In this document: positions 1 through 10,989 of the stretch, one piece after another
Layout of the letters: each line of letters opens with the position of its first letter
How positions within the stretch are numbered: position 1 is the first letter of the stretch
Assembly: GCA_025738555.1 (NCBI GenBank)
Contig: JAOVFP010000008.1
Location: 5,084,001 to 5,148,000 of the forward strand
DNA length: 64,000 bases
Direction of reading: 5' to 3'
From: Cyathus striatus
Lineage: Eukaryota; Basidiomycota; Agaricomycetes; Agaricales; Nidulariaceae
Translations under genes and position numbers: made by a program
Notes under the pieces: generated by a model
What the model was told of the DNA's origin: nothing
What the model saw: only the letters and a program-made list of their open reading frames with translations
Databases searched by the model: none

Positions 1-2
1 AC

Positions 3-348
3 CACCACGGCAGTGATCGTGAAGGCGGTGGATACCGAGGACGAAGTGATCGTGAAGGAGGCTCCTTTGGCGGTGACCGCGAAGGCGGGTACAGAGGACG
101 TGGTGGATACCGCGGTGGCGACCGTGAAGGTAAATGTGTAGTTTTGTATGTAGAAAGGATGAAGTATTGACTAGCTTTTACAGGTCACCGCGGCAACTGG
201 AGAGGTGATGGTGAGCGCGGTGGTCGTGGGAGGGGCCGTGGACGTGGTGAATATCGTGGTGGTTAGTGTTTTCTATCTCTTACATTGATCTCGTTTGTCT
301 CACTGTTCAATTATAGGTGGACATCCAGCCCCGCCAACTCCAGCTTAA
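3..348 (+). CDS. C-terminal part of an RGG-box RNA-binding protein (partial)
   Basis: The gene enters from the left edge, so only its 3' end is visible. Exons are <3..129, 184..261 and 317..348. Both introns (54 and 55 nt) split a glycine codon as G|GT. The encoded tail is a run of Gly-Arg-Tyr and Asp-Arg-Glu-Gly units followed by RGRGRGRGEYRGGG and a short Pro-rich end (HPAPPTPA). Such tails bind RNA and are arginine-methylated in many RNA-processing proteins. The named protein cannot be told from the tail alone. If the second intron is not used, translation stops at 264-266 instead. Confidence 0.6.
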
Positions 349-1050
349 ACTCTAAAACTCTCCACCACCCCCTTCACAAGGCAGCTGGTCTTCACCCCTC
401 AAAAACCACCCTAACTGATTCGTTCCGTCCGCTGACCCCCAGTACAGTGAACTCCTGTAGTAATTTACCCCAGCTTCATTCGTTTTGCTTGCTACCCCAC
501 TGCTTGAGTCTGTACATTGGGACTGTTTTTGCCACACCGTATCTTACGTCTTGCTTGCTAAAACCCTCCCATATACTGTCGTTCGTTCCTGATTTCTTGT
601 GCTACCACTTGTGTCTTGTTGTCGTTGAAGTATTGTTGTCACCACCTTCCCGCTGTGGTTATTATATCACCAGTAGGGTGTACAATCATTACCATTCTTG
701 CTAGTCCAAATATCTTACATCGATGACTTGTTGACTAAAAGCTGTAGGTCTGCAGGTACTGCAGGCTGCGACATGTGAGGAGTAAGGTCCATCGTCCGAG
801 TCCGGTGCGGTGTCACGCGTTGGATCTATCTAAATTCATAGACAGTGCGTTGTGCGACCACCCGGCCGCCTAAGTCACCGAGTGCTAGATGATGATCCAC
901 TGGCCAAACTTAATCCACCACTGGAATACGCGTTGGCACTTGTGGGCGCTTTGTGAGCTCCATGCGCCTTTATTTTGACCAGCTTTCTATGCTCGTGACG
1001 AGCATTTTAGTCTACTGCGTGACTTGTGATCGTCAGCTAGTACTTACTAA
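349..1050. other. Intergenic region, no gene seen
   Basis: This covers the 3' flank of the RGG gene and the 5' flank of the thiamine gene. A 139-codon open frame at 285-704 lacks coding-like composition and overlaps the last exon of the RGG gene, so I do not call it. Confidence 0.5.
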
Positions 1051-1108
1051 GTTACTTCAAGTTACTTCAAGTTACTTCAAGTTACTTCAAGTTACTTCAA
1101 GTTACTTA
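1051..1108 (+). repeat. Decanucleotide tandem repeat (GTTACTTCAA) in the thiamine gene leader
   Basis: Five perfect copies of GTTACTTCAA run from 1051 to 1100, followed by a partial copy. The array ends 2 nt before an in-frame ATG at 1110 and 17 nt before the ATG at 1125. Confidence 0.9.
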
Positions 1109-1124
1109 TATGATCACAGGAACA

Positions 1125-3234
1125 ATGCTCAACTTCAGCGTCGATTACAGCTTATATCTCGTAACGGGCAGGGACCTGCTGCCTCCAGGAAAAGTGCAGT
1201 TTTACTTCGATTAAGAAAGAAGGGAGGCTCATGTTATGCTAGGATTATTTTGAATCTCTGGAGGAAGTGAGTATCTTGCTTCCAACTTGCTTCGTTGTTC
1301 CGCTATTTTATAATTGTATTCTGTAGTCGCTCCAAGGAGGGGTAACCATTGTTCAGATCCGGGAGAAAACAACTGATACCGCGAAGGTAAGTATGTAGGG
1401 TTTCTGGTTTTCTGCTCCGAGACTGATTCCACCGACTATAGTTCATTGACATCGCGAGACGTTCGAAAGCCATCTGCGACAAGTACGCCGTGCCTTTACT
1501 CATTAACGATCGGGTCGATGTCGCGCTCGCCATCGGTGCCCATGGCGTTCATGTGGGGCAAGATGACATGTCGGTTGCGGAAGTGCGGCGACTCCTTCCA
1601 TCAGGATCCATCATAGGTGTTAGCTGTAATAACGTCGGCCATGTCAAAGTTGCCATCAAAGACGGCGTCGATTACATTGGAATCGGAGCGATATATGGAA
1701 CTAAGACAAAGCAGTTGACAACCCCACTGATCGGCGTAAGAGGCATTGGAAACTTACTCATGGCTTTGGATGACACCAGCGTCAAAGCCATCGCTATAGG
1801 TCAGTACGCTAAATCTAAAGTTGGGCAAAAAAAAAACGTAAATTTGACATAGGTGGTATTAAAGCCAACAACCTCCTTCGAACTTTGCATGGTTCAGTAT
1901 CCTCTACAAATCACGCTCTGGATGGGGTTGCCGTTGTGTCAGAGATTGTAGCTTCTCAGACCCCTCGCCAGGCAGCCGAGGATCTCGCAAAGACGATCAA
2001 TGCTTTCAGAGCTGAACTCTCACTTCCTCGACTGGTCAACTCTGAATATACTCCCGAAACAATCTTAGAAGGCGTGTTTAAGCTCATGAGCAGCGTGCGA
2101 GAACTGAACCCGTTGATTCACCAAGTACCTTTAACCGTCTAGCCCTCTTGCTTAAGTGACCATATATTCAGATAACCAACACTGTAGTAGCTACCCAATC
2201 CGCCAACATCACCCTTGCATTGGGTGGGAGCCCTATAATGGCGACTGAACCACAAGAAATGCAAGATCTAGCTCGGATATGTGGCGCACTTCTAGTTAAC
2301 ATCGGTACCATGGGAGCAGGCGGAAAAGAGGGAATGTTAAGAGCAGGTGTGTACATTCTACCTCGCGTTTGTCGCGTTTCTATTCTTATGACTCTTATAG
2401 GCTTCTTCTCCAATACAAACAGAAAGCCGATCGTTTTCGATCCCGTTGGTGTCGGAGCAAGCGCCTTCAGGAAGGATACTGTGAACGGTCTGTATTTTGT
2501 ATATTGTAGAGGCGCTCATCGAATAAGGCTGATTTATGATATGAAGACCTGCTAAATATATTCCAAGCTAGCGTTATCAAAGGTAATGCAGGTGAATTGG
2601 CTACGCTGGCCGTTTCGAGGAGGTGAGTTCAATCACCATTCACGATCTAATTTAAGACTGCCTGATCAAAGTACCGGTAGGTAGAGTCGAAAGGCGTGGA
2701 TAGCGTTGGACCAGGGTTCAAAGATCCTGTTTCATTTGTTCGTAATTTAGCCAGGAAAGAGCGTACGTGGGGTTACAGGTTTTCACAATTTCAATCCATA
2801 CTGATCGATATTCAGGATGTGTGGTAGTTCTTACCGGTACCACCGATTATATCTCAGATGGCTTCACAGTCGTAACCCTTTCAAACGGTCATGACATTTT
2901 GGGCAAGATCACTGGTTCTGGATGTGTCCTTGGAAGCTCGATAGCAACGTACTGTGCAACTGCTGCTCTTATTGCAGCGAATAAAGGCGAAGAAGGAAGG
3001 CTTGTTCCTGGCGATATGTTTATTGGCGCCATTGCTGGGTTAGTCGCTATCTACTTCCTAATTGGCATGACTTGATGTTCTTGTAGTGTACTCATACTTA
3101 CCATTGCCACTGAACTCGCCATGAAGAAGCCTAGTGTTCAAGGACCAGGAACATTCCTATCCGGACTGATTGATTCCCTTTGGACACTCAAACCTGAAGA
3201 TGTCCTGGGGCTAGCAAAAGTCAAAGTAATATAG
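1125..3234 (+). CDS. THI6: Bifunctional thiamine-phosphate synthase / hydroxyethylthiazole kinase
   Basis: This is the fungal two-domain enzyme that couples HMP-pyrophosphate to thiazole phosphate (ThiE half) and phosphorylates hydroxyethylthiazole (ThiM half). Exons: 1125..1193, 1243..1266, 1327..1386, 1442..1799, 1853..2124, 2172..2346, 2401..2487, 2547..~2611, 2681..2762, 2816..3038, 3087..3234, giving about 520 aa. ThiE signatures are SLYLVTGRDLLPPGK, VTIVQIREKTTDTAKF, HVGQDDM and AIGGIKANN. ThiM signatures are NPLIHQITN, ITLALGGSPIMA, FDPVGVGAS, VIKGNAGELA, ITGSGCVLGSSIA and GPGTFLSGLID. ATG 1110 is in frame and would add five residues. The exon 8/9 join is unclear: the good donor at 2623 (GTGAGT) puts the frame out by one, and only the weak GTTTCG donor at 2612 keeps it open. 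Identity is secure; that junction is not. Confidence 0.9.
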
Positions 3235-4043
3235 GTCAGGGAAATGAAGTCTATGAAACAGCTTGTCTACTGCACGCAATATAGTATTGACCATGAACTT
3301 GGAGGTTTGTACTGACTTATCCCAGTGTATTGGGTTAGATTGGTATGATGTACCAGAAGGCAGTTGATCGGCGTTGCACTTGCACGTTATTTGGTAAGCC
3401 ACTGCATTATTACAGTAAAATGTTGCGGTGGATTTGTTGCGTGGTATAAACTATGGCTAATTTGTGAACTCCGAACTGGCGACTGATTTTGACTGGTGCG
3501 AAATAATTGAGGGTAATGAAAGGCAATGCTTTGTTGAGTGGTACTTTGCAGTCTGCTACTTAATTTAACCTTGGTATCTCGAACGCTTATACGTATCTCC
3601 AGGCATCTCCGCAGGGATGACAGGTTGTCTACTTATGGAAGCGCCCACAAACGGATCCGGCGTTCTCGATGATCTCGGCTAGCACCAATCAGTGACTGAT
3701 CTTGCGTACTTCCACTTCAATATAGTACCTCAAGAGTCAATACTTACATCTTCCTTCCGCTTTCCGCCTACAAACCTCTTTATCGATACAATACATTGTA
3801 TGGTGTGCTGTAAAATCGTAATATGGTTATGGATTTGAAGCCATGCAAGCTCTCTGTCGAAATATGTATGATGAGCAAGCCGAATAGCACTGGAAATCTG
3901 TAGGAAATCTAGCGCCCAGCAAAATTTGACCCTGGCAGATGGACCTCCTTTGTTCTCGCTACGCCCACTTCCAGCGCTGCCGAAGGTACGAACAAGTTGA
4001 ACAGGTTGAACTCGCTGGCAGCTGTATTAGTTGTTACACTCGT
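3235..4043. other. Intergenic region, no gene seen
   Basis: It lies between the thiamine gene stop and the first membrane-protein gene. I see no open frame with coding character, RNA gene or repeat. Confidence 0.5.
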
Positions 4044-5904
4044 ATGCCTTCGTTCACCACAATTATCGAAGATACTGCTCCCATCATTGAATATTCAACG
4101 AACTGGACAGCTGGGACCTCCGAAGATGATCGCTATACTGATAAGTAGGTCGGCGTTGTCGGCTTTGGAGGTGTGCCAACCATTTTTTCGCAGATACTCA
4201 CAGAGTAGTTATATGGTCACCTCAACGGACGGTGCTTCCTTGTCCTTTAGCTTCTACGGAAATGCGATACGGTTATATGGCTCGAAGAGGCCAAACCATG
4301 GCAATTATCGGGTAGAATTAGACGGTTATGTCTATCCGGAGAGCAGCGGCGATGCTAGTGATCCAGGAAACTTTCAGGTGTCGCTATTCTCTGCATCGGC
4401 ACTGGAAGATGGGGAGCATAGGATAACTCTGACAAATCGTGGTAGCTCTGACTTGGATGTGGATTTCGTGAGCTCATTCTTTCAATCTTCTAGAAATAAT
4501 GTTCTGACTGCCTGAAAGATATCTTGGGACACGACAATTGGCGATGGTGATGATAATTTAATACTAAAGACCTTCAAGGATAACGACCCTTCTTTCATTT
4601 ACTCTCCATCTTCATCGTGGTCCAATACGCCTCCTAAATCCGGACTGTTTATGGGTGGGTCAGGACAGTAAGTCACAGATTTTGTGCCCAGCCAGTGCTT
4701 TAACCGACATATAACAGCGTAACCACAGGAAATGACGGCACTGTTGAGTTCAACTTCGAAGTAAGAATCCCTCTTAAAGATAGTTCAGATATATATATAA
4801 TTAACATTGTATTACCAGGGCAAGGGGGCAGCGGTTTTCGCAGACTTCCTGCAGGCTCAGAACGTAGTGCTTACAATTAATATAAATAGGTGATGGCGTT
4901 GCTATATATGGACCAGTAGGCCCTGACGGTGGTCCATATTCTGTGCAAATGGACGGGCGCAATTCAAAAACTCTGACCACAAATAAGGACTTCTACCGTC
5001 CTCAAATGATGTTATATTACGCAAATCATCTGGGTGCTGGATCACACGTGGTGAAACTAACCTCCTTGGCGTCAAGTTCGAGCTCAAGTCAAGTCCTCGC
5101 AATTGATTACGCTGTCGTATATACAACGGGTGTAATGGAATCCTTGTGAGTTCATCCGGTGGCTTTGAGTCCTCGCCCTCACTGCTATACAGTGCCAACT
5201 AACTTCGCCTTTAGGTCTGGTGCCAGTGGTACAGGGTATGAGAAAATTGGCATTTGTTGCTCATATTGTAATGCTGAACTGTTCACAGAATAAACCCTGC
5301 TGTTGTCGCAGGCATATCTGTTGGAGTCACTGTAGCTTGTTTCTTACTCATTGGTGGCCTTATATATATATGGCGACGATTCAGACACCGTCAAAGATGG
5401 CGTACTCGACGGCACCGGAAAGAAGAAATCGATCCCGTTCCTAAAGTCGAGCCTTTTGGATATACCTCTGTATCATCAACGGGGCTGACTTCTAGTGTAC
5501 ATCTACCCGAGCTTGTGCAGCCATCGTCATCGTCATTCCTATCGCCAATGTCGACACCGAACATCAGGCCGTCGACCCTATCTTTAAGCGAAGATGCTTC
5601 ATCGAGTGTCAATAAGGTATCTAGCACCGTTTTCGCCCTTTAAAAACCATACTAATTCCTTCTTCAGTACGAAGTGAATCCATCTGGGAGTTCGGTTTCT
5701 TTTCACAGCACATCCTACGCTGAAACCACTGTCGACGGTTCTCAAGGACAGCGTCCACTCTTACGGCATATTAGTTCCTTACCTGAAAAAGCATCATATC
5801 GAATGTCTGTTCAAAATGGCGGGGATGCTTATAGTCCCCTTCGTAAAGGGAAAAGTGCAATGGAACCTGCACCTGATGAAGGGCTTCCAGAATATTCACG
5901 ATAG
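4044..5904 (+). CDS. Single-pass membrane protein with duplicated ectodomain (tandem copy A)
   Basis: The product is 469 aa and its function is unknown. Exons: 4044..4144, 4194..4467, 4519..4667, 4718..4760, 4819 (one nt), 4890..5145, 5215..5235, 5289..5616, 5668..5904. It opens MPSFTTIIEDTAPIIEY with no classical signal peptide. Two related beta-rich segments follow, one with FSFYGNAIRLYGSKRPNHGNY and one with FNFEGDGVAIYGPVGPDGG, each closed by a DVDF or AIDYAVVYTT type motif. Then come one membrane segment (VVAGISVGVTVACFLLIGG), a basic RR/HR stretch and a Ser/Pro-rich tail ending LPEYSR. This layout is common in Agaricomycete predicted proteins and suggests a surface or endomembrane protein with a cytosolic tail. 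The intron at 4820-4889 would be GC-AG. An upstream in-frame ATG at 3939 is less likely as the start. Confidence 0.8.
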
Positions 5905-6268
5905 TGATAAGTACTCAAATGAAGGCATAGTGTTATTTACCATACTAATTTTATATACGTATATGATAGTAATTTCTTTTGTGAGTAGGGCTTTCGGGTG
6001 TATTGAATAAATTCTAGGTTGTACTGTATACTTACTAGTTGAACATTAACTGTGGCAAGGACGATTTCTTAAACCAATCTTCTGAAGGAACGAGCATTGA
6101 TCATGTGTAAGCCAGCAAGGGCCGCCGTACAACTGAGAGAGAGCTATTTCTCAAAACCTGAGTAACGTGTTAGTATATGCCTTCAATTTCAAATTCCATC
6201 CTCTTCCAACTTTGGAGCTATTTCAGGCTTTCCAACAAATGATGCCACATAACAAGTGCTTTACATCC
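5905..6268. other. Spacer between the tandem genes, no gene seen
   Basis: This is the 3' flank of copy A up to the MITE, with no supportable gene. Confidence 0.4.
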
Positions 6269-6541
6269 CAGGCTCCTAAAACCATCCCCTCGCCTCGCTC
6301 GCCGCTGGAACCTGCGTGGGACACAATATATTGCGTGTGAAGTAATAATTTCTGTAAGCGATGCCATTTCTCGCGACCTAAGAGCAAGATTCTGTCACAT
6401 CACCGAAAACACCGAGACCAAATATGCCAACCCCTCCCTCGCGAGTTTAGCCTTTTAGATGTGTTTGTCGTTTGTACCGATTTGTTATCTTATCACATGT
6501 AGGCCAATCGAGCGAGGCGAGGGGATGGTTTTAGGAGCCTG
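6269..6541. mobile_element. 273-bp MITE with 33-bp perfect inverted ends
   Basis: Positions 6269-6301 and 6509-6541 are exact reverse complements over 33 bp; the ends read CAGGCTCCTAAAACC... and ...GGTTTTAGGAGCCTG. The 9-bp sequence TTTACATCC stands directly outside both ends (6260-6268 and 6542-6550), a target-site duplication. A 9-bp duplication with a long TIR fits non-autonomous Mutator-like elements. No coding capacity is seen. The perfect arms imply recent movement. Confidence 0.88.
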
Positions 6542-6952
6542 TTTACATCCTAGTATTTACATGCTTTTTATTTAAATAAATACTTTTATATAAGTATACT
6601 ACAAATGAGTACTGCTACTTGCGGATCTCTACTATGTATGTACCAATCACAACCAAGATCATGATGATACTGATCTATCCTTCGCGCCCGTGATGATCTG
6701 ACATACGCCATCAAATCGTGATCATCATAGTAACGAACCTGTCAATGGTTTCAATTGCGTTTCGGTCGTTGTAAATAGCTGAGTACAAAGTTTACTCTAC
6801 TGTAGACATTTCGACACCGTGGAAATGGGCAATGTTCCCATATAACTATGAACGACAACGGTTGCTTGAAGCCCATGTGAGCTTGGGGTGCTTGACGCAC
6901 CCACATACTTTACTACCATACAGGTCACTCTGAGTCTAATTCAGATATCAAA

Positions 6953-8818
6953 ATGCCCCGCATCACTCTTACAATCGAAGATAATTCTCCTGTCCTCCAA
7001 TATTCCACTCAATGGGAGGCTGGGAACTCACAGGATAATGCTGCAGATCGGTGAGAAACGTCCCAGCTGGTATTAACCAACTAGTTTGAGTACCGCAGAT
7101 TAACCGTTCATTCCACACCGTATTAGATATTCGTTAAGCAGCTTTACACTCTCTAATACCAATGAAAGTTGGATGTCATTCGTTTATTCTGGATACGATG
7201 TCCATATATATGGCGCCAAGCGTGCCAACCACGGTAATTATCGCGTAGACATAGACAATGGAACTACTTCGTTTGAGGGTAATGGGTCAATTCCTGGCGA
7301 TGGCTCATTCCAAGTATCCTTGTTCTCCCCATCAACACCGATGGCAAATGGTCTGCATAATCTTACACTGACCAATCAAGAGAACAAATTCCTCGATGTG
7401 GACTTCGTGCGTTATTTCTCCAGTGTCAATCAAGCATTAGAGTTGACGAATGCTTCTCGACTTATTCTCGTCAAATCAGCTCACTTGGCAAAGTGCAGTC
7501 GGAGAAGACAACGAACAGCTCCTCATGAGCACCTTTGATGATATGCATTCTGCATTTTCATATTTTCCTTCTTCGTCGTGGACCACAAATCCTCCAAACC
7601 AAAGCCGATATTTTGGAACAACCGGGCAGTAAGTTTGAGTGATCTGGAGTGGCCAACTTTTAACACACTGTTTCAGCATGACTTCAGACCCAAATGCATA
7701 TATGGAATTTGCATTTCAAGTGAGTCATTCGCGATGTTTCTGTATTAAGTATGAGTGTCAGCTAAAACGTTTATAAAGGGTATTTAAATGGAAAGGCACT
7801 ACAAGAAATTCGTTGATTTGAATGTATGTAGGTGATGCTATCACGCTCTATGGGCCCGTTGATCCCTCTGGCTCAGCATATACTGTTGAATTGGACGGCG
7901 GTCCCGCACAGCGTTTTACAACAAATAAACCATCCCCGCAGGCACAGATGCTGATGTATCAAGCGTTCAATCTCGGTCCTGGGGCGCACAGACTGACTAT
8001 GCGCTACGCATCATCAGTTGTTAGCGCCACTCAAGGGCAGCAGTTTCTTGCAGTTGACTATGCCACTGTATATACAACACCGTCTATACAGAAGGCAGCT
8101 GATGCAGCGTAAGTAACATATTTATGTTGACTTATTCGACAAATGAACAGAAGTCTTTCATCATTCACAGGACCAAAGTCAGCGGAGGGGCGATAGCAGG
8201 CCTAGTAGTCGGCAACCTTATTCTTCTGTTGATCATCATTCTGGGGATGATATGCCTATATCGTTACAAGAAATATGGATACGTGGACTGGCGATCCTTC
8301 TTACAACCTTTTAAGCACAAGAGAATGAGTGAGGATTTCAAACAAGAACTTCAGCTGCCAAGGCCATTCGATATTTCTGTCCCGCCAACGACGAATGTTT
8401 TAGTGGATAACAGGTGGACTTCAGGCAAGAGGAGGCTTCTCCGTATGTCCAGTTGGCGTTGGCCAACATCAACACCGCAACAGAGCAGTAGTTGGAGGTC
8501 GTCAAGGTACCAGGGAAGTTATGACATGCCAGCGTCGTCGATTCCGGTGAGTGTTCACAAGTTTTAAGTTTGCGACCAACCCTATAAATATCACATCAGA
8601 GCGCCCGAGGTCAAATACAGAGGTCATATCAAGTACAGAATAGGACTTCCCAGATATCACCGGTACAAGAAATACCCAACTTAGCAGAGCTAACCGTATT
8701 GCCACCTCAGGCCAACATGCCAGTGACGCCACCGCCTCCTGAGTATACTAAAGATCTTGTTGCTAGGAATGGAGAACGCAGGACAGGTATCAACGAGAAA
8801 GCTGTTGCAACACCATGA
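6953..8818 (+). CDS. Single-pass membrane protein with duplicated ectodomain (tandem copy B)
   Basis: This 480-aa paralog of the gene at 4044-5904 has unknown function. Exons: 6953..7050, 7127..7406, 7480..7628, 7677..7719, 7779 (one nt), 7832..8108, 8171..8546, 8600..8818. It opens MPRITLTIEDNSPVLQY; segment 1 has HIYGAKRANHGNYRVDI and FLDVDF, segment 2 has MEFAFQGDAITLYGPVDPSG and AVDYATVYTT. The membrane helix lies around GLVVGNLILLLIIILGMICL, followed by a basic, Trp/Ser-rich tail with proline clusters. Exons 3 and 4 match copy A exactly in length (149 and 43 nt). The small exon that copy A has before its membrane helix is absent. The ectodomain is better conserved than the tail, suggesting binding is retained and signalling differs. 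Function is inference only. Confidence 0.8.
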
Positions 8819-10989
8819 TAGATCGTTTAAAATTAATTGTGGTATATAGCAGAGAATTCCAGCTTTTCTCGGAGACTCGGAGGCGTGCTGGTAAACTGCG
8901 GTCAGGATTGAAGCCGCTTCCGAATTGAAGTTCGGCGAACCGCAGTAAATGAGTATGAGCACATCACCAACACATCATACAGCAATAGCCCTGCGTGATG
9001 CCAGGAAGTCCAGCACTGCTGCAGTGTCTAAGTTCAAGTAGCCAACTGACAAGTTAGAGTTGTGTTGTACCTGTACATAGATTTATTACAGAGTTAAGTA
9101 CTTAGGAGGAGTTGTGACCAGCCTTGCATTTCGCCGGTGCGTAATGTGTTAGCATTTATGACATCATTTGTTATCGTACCGCTCTAAGTGTTTACATTAT
9201 GTAGTGTCCCAAAGTAGTGTCCCTTAGACTTTCCTTAGACCCCCTGATAATCATCAAGCGCTTGCATATGCTCAGATCCCAGATCCATCTACTTACACAT
9301 TGTGACAAGGTCAATGTGTACATGGCATGGAATAATCCAAGAGTTTATGTGATCGCCTCACACAGGTAGATATCACTAGCTAATCATGCAAGTTCTATTT
9401 GAACGATGGTTTTCATGTGGTATAAGCACAAAAATGTAATGTTCCTAGAGGGCGTTGATAGGACTTTCACGAGAACCGACAACATTGCCCAACACACTGA
9501 TATATATAGGATGTCTTGGAGAATCGTATTCATTAGACAAGGACAGATTGGTTGACGTCTGCTAAAATTGCTAAGATCACCCACTCTTGAGCTTAACGTT
9601 CGAATATATTTCGTTAGAGTTAGTAAAGCAACACATGCACACTTGATCGAGGATGTAACAGTGGGATAAAGCAGATGAGAAACCCCAGAGAGGCTAAAAT
9701 CGAACAAGAGCTGTGTATGTTAGAAAAAGAGGTTAATCGTTGGCTGTGCGGGCGTGATAATATGCAGCCTCGCGTAGAGTAGACGAAAGAATCGGCCCAT
9801 CCCGCAACAAACCATGGACATGTGAGCTAAGAAAGCAGTGCCGTAGGTTCACTTAGTCAACAAAGGGATTATCCAAAACCTGAGCAGTTTACGGTAATGA
9901 AGAGCTTAGTAGTCCTGGACTCCTCAAGGGATACGCAAGGCTCTGAAGCGGTAGTCGAAACCACGTGTGAGATGCGGGCGCTTGCATAAACGGTCATGAA
10001 ATTATGTAAAGCGTGACATAATCGTAATGACACCAGGTCGGAGAATGTTCCCAGCTCAGTCGAATCGATGAGAGCAGACGACCGAGAAATAGCAACCAGA
10101 AAACTCCAGAAACTCCGAGGTGACGATGTGCTCTGTTCCGTATACTACGTGCGAAGAATCGGGCGTCATGGGTAAATAAGAAGGCAAATGAGAATAATGG
10201 CAAGTATCGACCAGTAGTAAGCTTCCAGCAACGTAGCCCTCCAATAGCGGCGCATGCTCACAGTCAACTTCGATTGGTCGACGGGGATTCCTGCGAACCG
10301 GCAATGGGTATTTCCCGCCTTCGACCTTGATAAAAGGTAGCTTTAAACGGTCGGCTCGTGGGATGTCGCTACCAAGCGGAAGAAGCTCAAGGGGAAATGA
10401 CGAGATCAGCCAGTGAGGGATTTGCTGCAGGTGAGATAGGTGGAAAGGAGCAGGAAGGACACTGGGTAAAACGTCCAAGATGGGGCCAATCTAGGCAGTT
10501 GGATTGGATGATCACAGTATCATTTCATCGATTATTTGATTACCATTTTCTGAGTGTGACTGGAATCAGGCAGGCTGTGAGTGAGGTAGATCCGACGGCG
10601 GTGGTTGGCTGTTGTTCATAATGATATGGGAAGCGAAAAAGGCGCTAGAGCAAGAATGAGGCATGTAGAAGTAGATAATAATTGAGAGGGCATGCGCTGA
10701 GAACGAGGCGGAGAATGACAATGGTGGAGAGAAAGCCGAAGATGTCGCGCGGGCAAGGGCAGTCGAAAGTCCCGGCCCGACCGACGGAGTTGATGGTGGC
10801 ACGTGAGGCGATGTCATGAAAACCTTCAGTACTTACACTTCAGTTTCACTTTGAATTCAAGGCCCCTCGACTCATTCATCCATTCAAAGAACAACAACGT
10901 CTCTCCCTCTCTCCCTCTTTCCTTCATCTACCGTACTTCAGTCATTTTATGCTCCAAACCAACTCATCACCACATACACATAGAGCCCC
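8819..10989. other. 2.2-kb intergenic region, no gene seen
   Basis: Open frames here (for example minus strand 10056-10478, 140 codons) show no recognisable domain and no splice context. The last 150 bases are CT-rich (around 10895-10935), typical of a fungal core promoter and leader for the carrier gene that follows. Confidence 0.5.

Noticed and set aside
285..704. 139-codon plus-strand open frame
   Set aside because: Overlaps the last exon of the RGG gene in another frame and has no coding-like composition or domain.
3235..4043. TPP riboswitch near the thiamine gene
   Set aside because: I looked for the conserved CUGAGA-type core around and inside the gene and saw no convincing paired structure.
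3997..4515. 172-codon frame with a signal-peptide-like start (TTG)
   Set aside because: Starts with TTG and leaves the true ectodomain frame across the first intron; the hydrophobic stretch is a frame coincidence.
10056..10478. 140-codon minus-strand open frame upstream of the carrier gene
   Set aside because: No recognisable motif, no splice or promoter context, and overlapping frames of similar length on both strands.
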